DNA from: DATKCA01 sp035544675
Lineage (GTDB): Bacteria > Acidobacteriota > Thermoanaerobaculia > Gp7-AA8
Assembly: GCA_035544675.1 (NCBI GenBank)
Contig: DATKCA010000239.1
Location: 30,256 to 94,255, forward strand
Direction of reading: 5' to 3'
DNA: 64,000 bases
The position numbers were made by a program, and so were the translations under genes. How positions within the stretch are numbered: the stretch's first letter is position 1; each line of letters begins with the position of its first letter. The notes under the pieces were generated by a model that worked only from the letters and a program-made list of their open reading frames with translations, was not told where the DNA came from and searched no databases. Below, piece by piece: positions 42,467 to 50,735 of this stretch.

Positions 42467-43657
42467 TTATAGGACTGACGTCCGCGAGACCTCAGGGTTC
42501 GTCGCTGGGAGCGGCGCCCCGGCAAAATGGCAGGCTGCAAACTGCCCCGGCTTGTGCTCGACCAGCGCCGGAACCTCGTCTTTGCAGATGGGAAACTGCG
42601 CAATCGGACAGCGCGTGTGGAACACGCAGCCGCTCGGCGGATTCAGCGGCGTAGGGATGTCGCCCGACAGAAGGATGCGCGTCTTTTTCAGCGTCGGATC
42701 GGGAATCGGAACCGCCGACAGGAGCGCCTTCGTATACGGATGCAGCGGGTCGCGGTAGAGCGTCTCACGACCCGACAGCTCCATGATCTTCCCGAGGTAC
42801 ATGACGGCGACGCGCGTGGAGATGTGCTCGACCACCGACAGATCGTGAGCGATGAACAGGTACGTCAGCCTCAGCTCCTCCTGGAGATCCTGAAGCAGAT
42901 TGACGACCTGCGCCTGCACCGAGACGTCCAGCGCCGAGACCGGCTCGTCGAGCACGAGGAACTTCGGATTCGTGGCCAGGGCCCGGGCCACGCCGATGCG
43001 TTGCCGCTGGCCGCCGGAGAACTCGTGCGGGTAGCGCTTCCGGTAATCGGGGCTCAGTCCGACCTTCTCGAGCAATTGCGCCACACGATCAGCGCGCTCG
43101 GAGGAGCTCATCCCGCCATGGATGATGAGCGGCTCGGACACGATCGTCCCCACCGTCATGCGCGGATTGAGCGAGGCATACGGATCCTGAAACACGATCT
43201 GCATGTGGCGGCGCATCCGGCGCATGTCGTTGGCGTCGAGAGCCAGCAGGTCCGTGGACTCGAATTCGACGGAGCCGGAAGTCGGCTCGATCAGCCGCAG
43301 GATGCAGCGGCCCACCGTCGTCTTCCCGGAACCGGACTCGCCGACCAGGCCGAGCGTCTCTCCTCGCGAAATGCCGAAGCTGATCCCGTCGACCGCCTTG
43401 ACCTCCGCCACGAGCCGCGCCAGGATCCCCCGCTTGACCGGGAAATACTTCTTGAGGTCGCGGACCACCAGCAGCTCCTGCCCCTCCCCCATCGGAACCT
43501 TCGGCGTGATCTGGGACCCCGATTCCTCGTGCCGATCGTGCGGCTCCTTGACGACCGGCGTGCGCTGGCGCGAAGTCTGATCCGCCGTCGTGGGCAGACC
43601 GCCGCTGATGGCGGGCGCGACTTTGTCGTCGCCGGGGAAGAAAGGCTTGTCAGGCAC
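42467..43657 (-). CDS. Oligopeptide ABC transporter ATP-binding protein (OppF/DppF family)
   Basis: A 396-residue ATPase, about 70 residues longer than usual because of an unstructured N-terminal extension (about 1-55, Pro/Ser/Thr/Lys-rich) before LLVVRDLKKYFPVKRG. Motifs: Walker A GESGSGKTTVGRCIL, signature FSGGQRQRIGVARAL, Walker B LVLDEPVSALDVSVQ and the OppF C-terminal cysteine region CVFHTRCPIAQFPIC. GTG 43657 overlaps the OppD stop by eight bases. It probably energises the DppB/DppC permeases encoded at 31433-33246. Confidence 0.94.
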   Translation of the reverse strand: MPDKPFFPGDDKVAPAISGGLPTTADQTSRQRTPVVKEPHDRHEESGSQITPKVPMGEGQELLVVRDLKKYFPVKRGILARLVAEVKAVDGISFGISRGETLGLVGESGSGKTTVGRCILRLIEPTSGSVEFESTDLLALDANDMRRMRRHMQIVFQDPYASLNPRMTVGTIVSEPLIIHGGMSSSERADRVAQLLEKVGLSPDYRKRYPHEFSGGQRQRIGVARALATNPKFLVLDEPVSALDVSVQAQVVNLLQDLQEELRLTYLFIAHDLSVVEHISTRVAVMYLGKIMELSGRETLYRDPLHPYTKALLSAVPIPDPTLKKTRILLSGDIPTPLNPPSGCVFHTRCPIAQFPICKDEVPALVEHKPGQFAACHFAGAPLPATNPEVSRTSVL

Positions 43658-44732
43658 GCGGCTTCTCCATCCTCTCCGGATCGGCCTGATCCCCATGCAG
43701 ATAGCAGCGCGCGTCGTGTCCTTCGCCGACGATCATCCGCGCCGGCTCGTTGCCGAGGCAGATGGGCATGACGTCGGGACAGCGAGGATTGAACTTGCAG
43801 CCGGGCGGCAGCGCGTTGATCGACGGCACCATCCCGGCAATCGTGGGCAGACGCGTCACGCGGCCGGCCCTGGTGACGCTGGGCAGGGACTTCAGCAGAC
43901 CCCGTGTATATGGATGCGCCGGGCTCGAGAAAAGATCGCGTACCGGCGCTTCCTCGACGATGCGGCCGGTGTACATCACGATGATCCGCTCGCAGAACTC
44001 GGCCACCACACCGAGGTCGTGCGTGATGAGCAGAATGGCCAGGCCCAGCCTCTTCTGCAGGCCTGCCAGCAGCTCCATGATCTGGGCCTGGATCGTCACG
44101 TCGAGCGCGGTGGTCGGCTCGTCCGCGATGAGCAGCTCCGGGTCGCATGACAGCGCCATCGCGATCATGACGCGCTGCCGCATGCCGCCGGAGAGCTGAT
44201 GCGGATAGTCGTGCAGCCTTTTGTGCGGATCGGGGATCGAGACCAGCTCCAGCATGTCGCCGGCCTGCTTCCACGCATCCTTCCGGCCCACGTCGCGGTG
44301 CAGCCGGATCGCCTCCGCCACCTGCGCCCCGATCTTGAAGACCGGATTGAGCGAGGTCATGGGCTCCTGAAAGATCATGGCCACGTCGTTGCCCCGGACG
44401 TGACGCATCTCTCTTTCGGACAGCGAGGCCAGGTCGCGGCCTTTGAAGTGGATCGATCCGCCGGTGATCCGGCCGGGCGAGGCCACCAGGCGCATGATCG
44501 ACATCGCCGTCACGCTCTTGCCGCAGCCCGACTCCCCCACCAGCGCCACCGCTTCGCCACGGCGCACATTGAACGAGATGTTTTCGACGGCATGAACCAG
44601 GCCGTCCTCGGTGGGAAACGAAGTCCGCAGATTCTTGACCTGGAGCAGAGCCTCCGCCGGGTTGACGTCCACGTCTGCTACGGCCGCTTCAGGCATTCCG
44701 ACCGGCTGCGTCGTCGGAGGGACTTCAGTCAC
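43650..44732 (-). CDS. Oligopeptide ABC transporter ATP-binding protein (OppD/DppD family)
   Basis: A 360-residue ATPase: LLQVKNLRTSFPTEDGLVHA, Walker A GESGCGKSVTAMSIMRL, signature LSGGMRQRVMIAMAL, Walker B LLIADEPTTALDVTIQ and the C-terminal CKFNPRCPDVMPIC cluster region. GTG 44732 is preceded by TACGAT with a 7-base gap. It pairs with OppF immediately downstream. Confidence 0.95.
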   Translation of the reverse strand: MTEVPPTTQPVGMPEAAVADVDVNPAEALLQVKNLRTSFPTEDGLVHAVENISFNVRRGEAVALVGESGCGKSVTAMSIMRLVASPGRITGGSIHFKGRDLASLSEREMRHVRGNDVAMIFQEPMTSLNPVFKIGAQVAEAIRLHRDVGRKDAWKQAGDMLELVSIPDPHKRLHDYPHQLSGGMRQRVMIAMALSCDPELLIADEPTTALDVTIQAQIMELLAGLQKRLGLAILLITHDLGVVAEFCERIIVMYTGRIVEEAPVRDLFSSPAHPYTRGLLKSLPSVTRAGRVTRLPTIAGMVPSINALPPGCKFNPRCPDVMPICLGNEPARMIVGEGHDARCYLHGDQADPERMEKPRA

Positions 44733-44739
44733 GGCCGGG

Positions 44740-44745
44740 ATCGTA
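44740..44745 (-). promoter_or_regulatory. -10-like box of oppD
   Basis: TACGAT on the minus strand ends 7 bases before GTG 44732, in the 33-base spacer after murJ. Confidence 0.4.
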
Positions 44746-44765
44746 GCAAGAACGGTGACAGCGGT

Positions 44766-46376
44766 TCAGCGGCGGGTGAACCGGCCCACGGTGGCGCGCA
44801 CTTCCGGCACGCCCAGCGCGCCGGCTACGCCGAGGTACACCACGCCGAAGATCCCGCAGGCCATGACCGCCTCGACGATGTAGCGCATCGGAAGTCGTGA
44901 GGCGATCCCGGCGCCGGCGAACCTGTCGAAGACCGCCGCGACGACGCCGGCGGCGACGGCTGCGATCCATAGTTTCGTGTAGTAGCCGGCCAGCGATTCC
45001 CCCTCGCCGACGCGGCGGCGGATCCCGCGCCGCAGCAACAGAAACTCGATCCAGGCGGCGATCCCGGACGCCGCCGTGATCCCGGCCCCGCCCATCGCCA
45101 CCGCGCCGCCGGTCTCGAAGCCCATCGCGGCGACGAGCGAGGTAACGAACGGCCGCAGCGGGAGTGCCAGGAGGTACGCCAGGACGCCGCCGACGAGGAC
45201 CCGCGCCATGGCATAGCGCATCGGCGTCTTCGTGTCCCCCAGCGCGTAGAACGTCGAGGAGTACAGCCGTCCGAGCGTTGCCACGAGCAGGCCGATGGTC
45301 GAGCCGATGAGGATGTACCAGACGATTCTAGAATCCGCGGCGGTGAACTTCCCGCGCTGGTACAGCGCGGTCACGAGGAGCCGGCCGATCAGCATGAACG
45401 CGACGGTCGTCGGGATGACGAAGAACGCGATCTGCCGCAGGCCGCGCGTCAGCCGTTTGCGCAATCCAGCCGCGATCTCCTCCGTCGTGCCCGTCTGGCC
45501 GGCCATCTGCGGCAGCTCGGCCGCGGCGACGGACATCCCGAACAGGGAGATCGGCAGCATGTAGATCATCTGCGCGTAGCCGAGACTGGCCACGGCGCCC
45601 GTCGGCAGGAGCGTGGCGATGGCCAGGTCGACGTAGCCGCTCACCTGGACGACACCGCGCCCCAGCACCACCGGACCAAAGTTCCGGAACATCTCCCGCA
45701 CCGGCTCGAGCCCGCGGTCGAGGCCGAAGGAGAGATTGCGCGCGACACGAATGACGAACGGAACCTGAATGCCGAACTGCAGAAGCGAGCCCACGAGCAT
45801 GCCCCAGGCGAGCGCCACGGCCAGCCCGCGTTCATGAAGACGGCTGCCGAAGATCACCAGTGTGGTAATGGCGGCGATGTTCGCGAGGACCGGCGCCACG
45901 TACGAGACGAAGAACATCCGGTGCGTGTTCAGGACGCCCAGACACCATGCGGAGATGACCAGGACACCGACGGAGAGAAAGAGGATGCGGACCAGGACGA
46001 CGGTCAGATCGAAGACTTCGCCTTTGAATCCCGGCGCCGTGAAGGGAAGGACGTACGGGGTGACCACAATGCCGATGACGACGAAGGCGCTGACGGCGAT
46101 CGCCAGGAGCGAGACGAAGACCCCGGCCACGCGGCCGGCCAGCTTGTCGTCGCCCCTGGCCACGAGGCGGGCGTACACCGGGATGAAGGATGCGGAAAGA
46201 ACTCCTTCGCCGAACAGGTTCTGCAGGACGTTCGGAGCCTTCATGGCGTACTTGAAGGCGTCCGCAGCGGCGGAGTTGCCGAGATAGCGCGCGAACACTG
46301 CCTCGCGGACCAGGCCCGACACGCGGCTGAGAAAGATTCCGGCGGCGACCAGCGCCGCATATCCGCCGAGTTTCAC
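44766..46376 (-). CDS. murJ: Lipid II flippase MurJ
   Basis: MurJ flips lipid II across the inner membrane for peptidoglycan synthesis. The 536-residue product has some 14 hydrophobic segments, the MVF start GIFLSRVSGLVREAVFARYLG, AFKYAMKAPNVLQNLFGEGV, ASFIPVYARL and FYALGDTKTPMRYA. The open frame runs to 46664 on the minus strand but those codons lie opposite the neighbouring oxidoreductase gene; GTG 46376 is the best start, only 30 bases from the divergent gene's TTG. Confidence 0.93.
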   Translation of the reverse strand: MKLGGYAALVAAGIFLSRVSGLVREAVFARYLGNSAAADAFKYAMKAPNVLQNLFGEGVLSASFIPVYARLVARGDDKLAGRVAGVFVSLLAIAVSAFVVIGIVVTPYVLPFTAPGFKGEVFDLTVVLVRILFLSVGVLVISAWCLGVLNTHRMFFVSYVAPVLANIAAITTLVIFGSRLHERGLAVALAWGMLVGSLLQFGIQVPFVIRVARNLSFGLDRGLEPVREMFRNFGPVVLGRGVVQVSGYVDLAIATLLPTGAVASLGYAQMIYMLPISLFGMSVAAAELPQMAGQTGTTEEIAAGLRKRLTRGLRQIAFFVIPTTVAFMLIGRLLVTALYQRGKFTAADSRIVWYILIGSTIGLLVATLGRLYSSTFYALGDTKTPMRYAMARVLVGGVLAYLLALPLRPFVTSLVAAMGFETGGAVAMGGAGITAASGIAAWIEFLLLRRGIRRRVGEGESLAGYYTKLWIAAVAAGVVAAVFDRFAGAGIASRLPMRYIVEAVMACGIFGVVYLGVAGALGVPEVRATVGRFTRR

Positions 46377-46392
46377 ACTGATTTCCGAAGAG

Positions 46393-46398
46393 TAAGAT
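46393..46398 (+). promoter_or_regulatory. -10-like box of the FAD oxidoreductase gene
   Basis: TAAGAT ends 8 bases before TTG 46407. Its complement reads ATCTTA and overlaps a TATCTT on the minus strand, so the same bases could serve murJ in the other direction. Confidence 0.4.
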
Positions 46399-46406
46399 AG
46401 CCCCTC

Positions 46407-47555
46407 TTGAGCGAAGACACGCGACCGATCCGGATTGCAGGCGCGGGGCCATCGGGACTGGCCGCGGCCCTCGCCCTGGCCGCGGCCGGCCGTTCCGTGC
46501 AGGTGCACGAGGCGAAACCGACCGTCGGCAGCCGCTTCATCGGCGACCTGCAGATCATCGAGGCCGCCTCCGAGCGCGAGCCGGTTCCCGATCTGCTCGA
46601 CCGCTTCGGGATCGAGCGGAACTTCTACTTCCGGCCGGCCACCTGGGCCACGTTCTACGACCATCGCGGGCGTGCGCGCGTCATCCGCAGCGATGCGCCG
46701 TACGGTTGGTTCATTCGAAGGGGCCCGCAGGAGGGATCGCTCGACCGCGGCCTCCTGGCGCAGGCGCTCAAGCTCGGCGTCGATGTCGTGTTCAACAGCC
46801 GGCTGACGGCCACCGATGCCGACATCGTGGCCACGGGGCCGGCCTCACCGGACGGGCTGGCCCGGGAGATGACCTGGGAGACGGGCGAGGGGGAGCGCAT
46901 CGACGTCTACTTCGATCACAAGCTCTCCCCGGGCGGCTATTCGTATCTCTTCATTCTCGACGGCGTGGCCACGTTCGGCTGCGCGATCGTGGCGGATTTC
47001 AAACGCATCGACGACTACTTCGCGCACTCGGTCGCTTCCGCGCAGCGGATCCGGAATTTCGAGGTGCCACCGAATGCTCGAGTCGGCTATTCGTACATGA
47101 ATTTCCATTTGAAGGAGCGCGCCACCAACGGCAGCTCGGTCTACGTCGGCGAGGCGGCCGGTTTTCAGGACTACCTCTTCGGCCTCGGCATCCGCTACGC
47201 GCTCACGAGCGGTCACCTCGCCGCGCGCGCCATTCTGGAGAGCCGCGACTTCGACCAGCTGTGGCGGAGCGAGCTCGGCGCGAAGCAGGAGACCAGCCTC
47301 GTCAATCGATTCCTGTACGAGAGCGGCGGGAACGCCGGGCTCTCCATCTTCGTTCGTCAGGCCGCCCGGGCGCGCGATTTTCATCGGTATCTGAGCGGGT
47401 GGCATCAGCGCCGGTGGTGGAAAACACTGTTGTCCCCGTTCGTTCGGCGGTTATGGCGCCATCGCGGCCGCTGCATGCACAAACCGGGAGAACACTGGTG
47501 CCGTTCGCGGGACACGGAGATGAAAGTGCCGCCGCTGGGACCGGTCGGATCATGA
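46407..47555 (+). CDS. FAD-dependent oxidoreductase, geranylgeranyl reductase-like
   Basis: A 382-residue flavoprotein: the Rossmann motif AGAGPSGLAAALALAAAGRS (Gly12-Gly17) followed by VHEAKPTVGSRF, and the second FAD motif VYVGEAAGFQDYLFGLGIRYA. The layout matches geranylgeranyl reductase/lycopene-cyclase-type enzymes, which act on isoprenoids. The C-terminal 50 residues hold a basic stretch with CMHKPGEHWC, a possible metal site. Its stop overlaps the start of a squalene/phytoene synthase (ATGA), so a shared isoprenoid pathway is likely. TTG start; the substrate is not determined. Confidence 0.82.
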   Translation: MSEDTRPIRIAGAGPSGLAAALALAAAGRSVQVHEAKPTVGSRFIGDLQIIEAASEREPVPDLLDRFGIERNFYFRPATWATFYDHRGRARVIRSDAPYGWFIRRGPQEGSLDRGLLAQALKLGVDVVFNSRLTATDADIVATGPASPDGLAREMTWETGEGERIDVYFDHKLSPGGYSYLFILDGVATFGCAIVADFKRIDDYFAHSVASAQRIRNFEVPPNARVGYSYMNFHLKERATNGSSVYVGEAAGFQDYLFGLGIRYALTSGHLAARAILESRDFDQLWRSELGAKQETSLVNRFLYESGGNAGLSIFVRQAARARDFHRYLSGWHQRRWWKTLLSPFVRRLWRHRGRCMHKPGEHWCRSRDTEMKVPPLGPVGS

Positions 47556-48406
47556 ACGTCGACGAGGCGTACGACGACTGCCGGCGCATCGCCCACAAGC
47601 ACGGCGCGAACTTCTCGGTCGGATTCCGCTTCCTGCCGAGAGTGAAGCGCCGCGCCGTCTACGCGGCCTACGCGTACTGCCGCTGGGCCGACGACATCGC
47701 GGACGAAGGGGCCCAGGACTCCGCGCTCAGGGCTCAGGAGCTGGATGCGTGGCAGTCGGAGCTCGACGCCTGCTACGCAGGCACGCCCGCCCACCCCATC
47801 ACCATCGCCCTCGGCGATTCGCTTCGGCACTTCGCGATTCCGAAGAGCGCGTTCATCGCTCTCATCGAGGGGTGCCGTCAGGACATGTGGAAGACGCGGT
47901 ACGAGACGTTCGAGGAGTTGCTTCACTACTGCGAGCTGGTGGCGGCGTCGATCTCCGACATCTCCCTGTCGATCTTCGGCTACAGGAGCGACAGCGCGAT
48001 CGAGCACGGGCGTGACCTCTCCACGGCCCTGCAGCTCACGAACGTGACGCGGGACGTGGGCGACGACCTCACGCGCGACCGCGTCTACATCCCGCGCCAG
48101 GAGCTGCGGCGTTTCGGCGTGACCGAGGAGGAGTTGTTCGCCAGAGCCGAGAACGAGCGCGTGCGCGCGCTCGTGGAGTTCCAGATCGAGCGCGCCGAGT
48201 CGTACTTCCGCCGGGCCGAGCCGCTGCTGCGCGAGCTCGACTGGGATGCCAGATTTCCCACTCTGCTCATGGGCGGCGTGTACGCCACCGTCCTTGGGAA
48301 GTTGAAGAAAGACCCGCTCGTAGTCATCAGGCGGCGGCTGTCGCTGACTGCGCTGCAGAAAGTCATGGTTGTCGGTGCGCGGATGCTTCGGCCGCATTTC
48401 GTCTGA
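47552..48406 (+). CDS. Squalene/phytoene synthase family protein
   Basis: A 284-residue prenyl-condensing enzyme: it joins two farnesyl or geranylgeranyl diphosphates head to head. The first Asp motif is CRWADDIADE (47-51) and the second QLTNVTRDVGDDLTRDRVYIP region (about 160-180, quoted in part: VTRDVGDDLTRDR), followed by RAESYFRRAEPLL. It resembles HpnC/CrtB. No squalene-hopene cyclase or phytoene desaturase is in the window, so hopanoid or carotenoid function cannot be settled. ATG 47552 overlaps the upstream stop. Confidence 0.92.
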   Translation: MNVDEAYDDCRRIAHKHGANFSVGFRFLPRVKRRAVYAAYAYCRWADDIADEGAQDSALRAQELDAWQSELDACYAGTPAHPITIALGDSLRHFAIPKSAFIALIEGCRQDMWKTRYETFEELLHYCELVAASISDISLSIFGYRSDSAIEHGRDLSTALQLTNVTRDVGDDLTRDRVYIPRQELRRFGVTEEELFARAENERVRALVEFQIERAESYFRRAEPLLRELDWDARFPTLLMGGVYATVLGKLKKDPLVVIRRRLSLTALQKVMVVGARMLRPHFV

Positions 48407-48440
48407 AACCAGGCGGAGATCGGGGACGTCTACGGATGAG

Positions 48441-49232
48441 ATGAGACTGATCGCGGTGGTGGTGGCGGCAGCGCTGGTGGCTGGCCCGGCGCTCGTAGCC
48501 CAGACCACGCCGCCCCAGCCGCCTCCGGAGCCGGAGCCGGTCACCACCGTCGTGATCCCCGTCGTCGGCAGCATCCTCGGCGCAAACGGGGTCCGCTGGA
48601 AGACGGACCTCGAGCTGCACAACGGCGAATCCCACGAGGTCACCGTCGCCATCGAGCTGGCGACCGACCCCGACAGGGTGCTGCTCATGCCGATGGCGCC
48701 CGGCCAGGGAATCCGCTTCCTGGACGTTCTCGGCGAGGCTTTCGGAGCCGACGGACTGATGTCGCCGATCCTGGTCCGCACGAGTGGACGGCGCTCCGTG
48801 TCGATCCGCGCCACCGCCTACGGCGCGAGAGGGGCCGAGTCGTTCCAGCCGCAGCCGATCACCATCAACTACGGGCCCACCTACGCCCCGGCCCGCGTGC
48901 TGTACGGGCTCTCGTTCAGCGACGACCTCCGCACCAACATCGGTCTGGCGAATCTGTCGAGCGCCGACGCGGACTTCACTCTCGCGCTCCAGCGCATCCC
49001 CGGCCGCAACCTCGCTGTGCGCAGGGTGCGAGTGCCGCGGTTGGCGCTCTGGCACTTCAGCATTCAGACCGCCTTCCCCATGATTACCAGGGGCGACAGC
49101 TTCGCAGTCGTCATCGAGACCTCCGTCGCCGACACCTGCGTCTACGGCTCGGTCATCGAGAACGCTACCAATTCCGCGCGGTTCGTCGACCCTGTTTTCG
49201 GAGCCCCGACCCCTCGTCAACCCGAGCGGTAG
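48441..49232 (+). CDS. Secreted hypothetical protein
   Basis: A 263-residue exported protein with signal peptide MRLIAVVVAAALVAGPALVAQ and a Pro/Glu-rich linker, then beta-rich sequence (VIPVVGSILGANGVRWKTDL, IGLANLSSADADFTLALQRI) that reads like two Ig-like sandwich domains. This pattern is common in Acidobacteriota-type surface proteins but I cannot assign a family. It starts 34 bases after the synthase and may share its transcript. Confidence 0.8.
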   Translation: MRLIAVVVAAALVAGPALVAQTTPPQPPPEPEPVTTVVIPVVGSILGANGVRWKTDLELHNGESHEVTVAIELATDPDRVLLMPMAPGQGIRFLDVLGEAFGADGLMSPILVRTSGRRSVSIRATAYGARGAESFQPQPITINYGPTYAPARVLYGLSFSDDLRTNIGLANLSSADADFTLALQRIPGRNLAVRRVRVPRLALWHFSIQTAFPMITRGDSFAVVIETSVADTCVYGSVIENATNSARFVDPVFGAPTPRQPER

Positions 49233-49309
49233 CGAGGGTCCCGGTCGGGACCATCCGGTACCACCGGCCGCGCCCGGAATACTCACTACGCGCGGAATCA
49301 CGCCCGGTG

Positions 49310-49315
49310 TATCCT
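49310..49315 (+). promoter_or_regulatory. -10-like box of the zinc-ribbon gene
   Basis: TATCCT ends 9 bases before ATG 49325. It is the same hexamer and spacing as in front of priA. Confidence 0.4.
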
Positions 49316-49324
49316 CTTTCCTCG

Positions 49325-49486
49325 ATGTCCGAGCCGGAATACCTCATCTGCCTGGAGTGTGAGACGCCGACTTACCAGTTCGAATGGGACGAAGAGAAAG
49401 TCGAGCAGGCGCTCTGCAACACGTGCGGCAACGACGACCCCACCGAGTTCATGACCGAGGAAGAGCTCGAGGAGCAATCGGGCTGA
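49325..49486 (+). CDS. Small zinc-ribbon protein
   Basis: A 53-residue acidic protein beginning MSEPEYLICLECETPTYQFE. CLEC (residues 9-12) and CNTC (31-34) form a CxxC-CxxC zinc ribbon; the C-terminus is rich in Glu (FMTEEELEEQSG). It starts after a -10-like box and ends 13 bases before udk, so the two are probably co-transcribed. Function unknown; such ribbons often contact RNA polymerase, ribosomes or nucleic acid. Confidence 0.75.
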   Translation: MSEPEYLICLECETPTYQFEWDEEKVEQALCNTCGNDDPTEFMTEEELEEQSG

Positions 49487-49499
49487 AGTCGTCGCCGGA

Positions 49500-50120
49500 A
49501 TGAAGCCCGTCATCATCGGCATCGCCGGGGGAACCGGCTCCGGCAAGACGACAGTCGCGCGCGCGATCTACGATCGGGTCGGCCAGGACCGGATCGAGTG
49601 GATCTCCCACGACTCCTATTACCGAAACTTCGACGGCCTCGCTCCCGGGGATCGCGACAAGATCAACTTCGATCACCCCGACTCGCTCGAGACGGAACTG
49701 CTGGCTCGTCACCTCGACGTGTTGTGCAAAGGCTCCTCGGTGGAGGTGCCGCTGTACGACTTCAACACGGATTCGCGAACACAGCAGACCCGGCACGTGG
49801 AACCGCGGCGCGTGATCATCGTGGAGGGGATCCTGGTCCTGGCCGAGCCCGAGCTGCGAAAGCGAATCGACATCAAGCTGTTCGTCGATACGCCCGCCGA
49901 CCTGCGTTTCATGCGCCGCCTGCTGCGCGACGTGGAGAACAGAGGAAGGTCGCTCCAGTCGGTCGTCCATCAGTACATGGCGACCGTGCGGCCGATGCAC
50001 GAGGAGTTCGTGGAGCCGTCCAAGCGCTACGCCGACCTCATCATTCCCGAGGGCGGCGAGAACAGAGTGGCTCTGGACGCAATCATCTCGCGCGTCGAGC
50101 ATCTCGTCGGTCCCCGCTGA
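49500..50120 (+). CDS. udk: Uridine kinase
   Basis: Udk phosphorylates uridine and cytidine in pyrimidine salvage. The 206-residue product (E. coli 213) has Walker A GGTGSGKTT at residues 10-18, the substrate blocks ISHDSYYRN and NFDHPDSLET, VPLYDFNTDSRTQ, VEGILVL and the lid IKLFVDTPADLRFMRRLLRD. ATG 49500 lies 13 bases after the zinc-ribbon gene. Confidence 0.95.
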   Translation: MKPVIIGIAGGTGSGKTTVARAIYDRVGQDRIEWISHDSYYRNFDGLAPGDRDKINFDHPDSLETELLARHLDVLCKGSSVEVPLYDFNTDSRTQQTRHVEPRRVIIVEGILVLAEPELRKRIDIKLFVDTPADLRFMRRLLRDVENRGRSLQSVVHQYMATVRPMHEEFVEPSKRYADLIIPEGGENRVALDAIISRVEHLVGPR

Positions 50121-50339
50121 CCCGTAGGACGGCCGGGCGCGCTGGTGCCCTCACCGGCGCCGCGTTCCTACCATCCGTGGAGTGATCGGGACTGCCGGGA
50201 GACGGACCGGACAGAAGGAGTGGTTTTTTATTCGGATAAGACCAACCTCTGTAGGTGCCTTATTTTCAAATCTTTGTGACGATTACCGGAGGGACGGAAT
50301 GGGAAACCGCACGCGGCCGGTTGAACGTCCCGTAAGAAA

Positions 50340-50376
50340 CGCGAGGCGCGCCACCGATTGACCGGTTCGCCTCGCG
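50340..50376. promoter_or_regulatory. Inverted repeat overlapping the rpsU promoter
   Basis: CGCGAGGCG (50340-50348) and CGCCTCGCG (50368-50376) are perfect complements, separated by 19 bases that include the -35 hexamer. It could be an operator for a repressor, or a leader hairpin of an upstream transcript. Confidence 0.45.
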
Positions 50377-50387
50377 ATCCTTACAAT
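50358..50387 (+). promoter_or_regulatory. Sigma-70 promoter of rpsU operon
   Basis: TTGACC (50358-50363) and TACAAT (50382-50387) with an 18-base spacer. A start near 50394 gives a leader of about 60 bases with GGGGGGAG as Shine-Dalgarno. It is the best two-box promoter in the window. Confidence 0.65.
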
Positions 50388-50452
50388 GAGCGGGCCTCAG
50401 GTAGCCGACCCGCAGCATCACACGCCAAAGAAGAAGGGGGGGAGATCCGGGA

Positions 50453-50659
50453 ATGCCTCTCGTTCACGTGAAGGAAGACGAGACCTTTGAAAACGCACTG
50501 CGTCGCTTCAAACGCAAGTGTGAGAAGTCAGGAATTCTCTCCGAGCTGAAGAAACGCCAGCACTACGAAAAGCCGAGCACGAAGAGAAAACGGAAAGCCA
50601 TCGCTGCACGCAAGAAAGTACTTCGCAAACTTGCTGAAGAGCGTCGTACCGGCTACTGA
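50453..50659 (+). CDS. rpsU: 30S ribosomal protein S21
   Basis: S21 is a small basic subunit protein needed for initiation on structured messages. The 68-residue product has the family pattern PLVHVKEDETFENALRRFKR, KSGILSELKKRQHYEKPS and a Lys/Arg-rich tail. It leads the macromolecular synthesis operon and is followed by a terminator-like hairpin, as in E. coli. Confidence 0.96.
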   Translation: MPLVHVKEDETFENALRRFKRKCEKSGILSELKKRQHYEKPSTKRKRKAIAARKKVLRKLAEERRTGY

Positions 50660-50679
50660 TCAAGGTTGATTGTTCATGA

Positions 50680-50713
50680 GGACTCGGGTGATGAGCCCGA
50701 GTCCTTTTCTTTT
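50680..50713 (+). terminator. Rho-independent terminator between rpsU and mutS2
   Basis: GGACTCGGG (50680-50688) and CCCGAGTCC (50696-50704) form a 9-base perfect stem with a 7-base loop, followed by TTTTCTTTT. It should let most transcripts end after rpsU, giving more S21 than MutS2, DnaG and RpoD. Confidence 0.88.
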
Positions 50714-50735
50714 GGGGCACCCTCAGTTCCGAATT

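Larger units (their letters stand above)
50121..50452. other. 332-base spacer between udk and rpsU
   Basis: It contains a GC-rich imperfect palindrome just after udk (about 50125-50170, GTAGGACG and CGTTCCTAC ends), an AT-richer patch (about 50220-50285) and, next to rpsU, a 9-base inverted repeat with a promoter in its loop. No open frame is convincing. Confidence 0.7.

Noticed and set aside
46377..46664. Extension of murJ upstream to 46664
   Set aside because: The codons lie antisense to the FAD-binding motif of the divergent gene and do not look like a MurJ N-terminus.
47711..47741. D-family-like words (GCTCAGGGCTCAGG) inside the squalene/phytoene synthase gene
   Set aside because: Only two words without a complementary arm, encoding residues that could be normal in this variable loop; not enough to claim an insertion.
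50460..50475. Possible parS site: TTCACGTGAA core within the rpsU start region; similar weaker cores at 10-25 and 60829-60840
   Set aside because: The best site matches 12 of 16 positions of the consensus I know and lies in codons of rpsU, 30 kb from parAB. The others match fewer. No full palindrome is present.
50691..50735. ATG 50691 as start of mutS2
   Set aside because: It lies in the terminator hairpin, with no ribosome-binding site; the family N-terminus begins at TTG 50736. The start remains uncertain.
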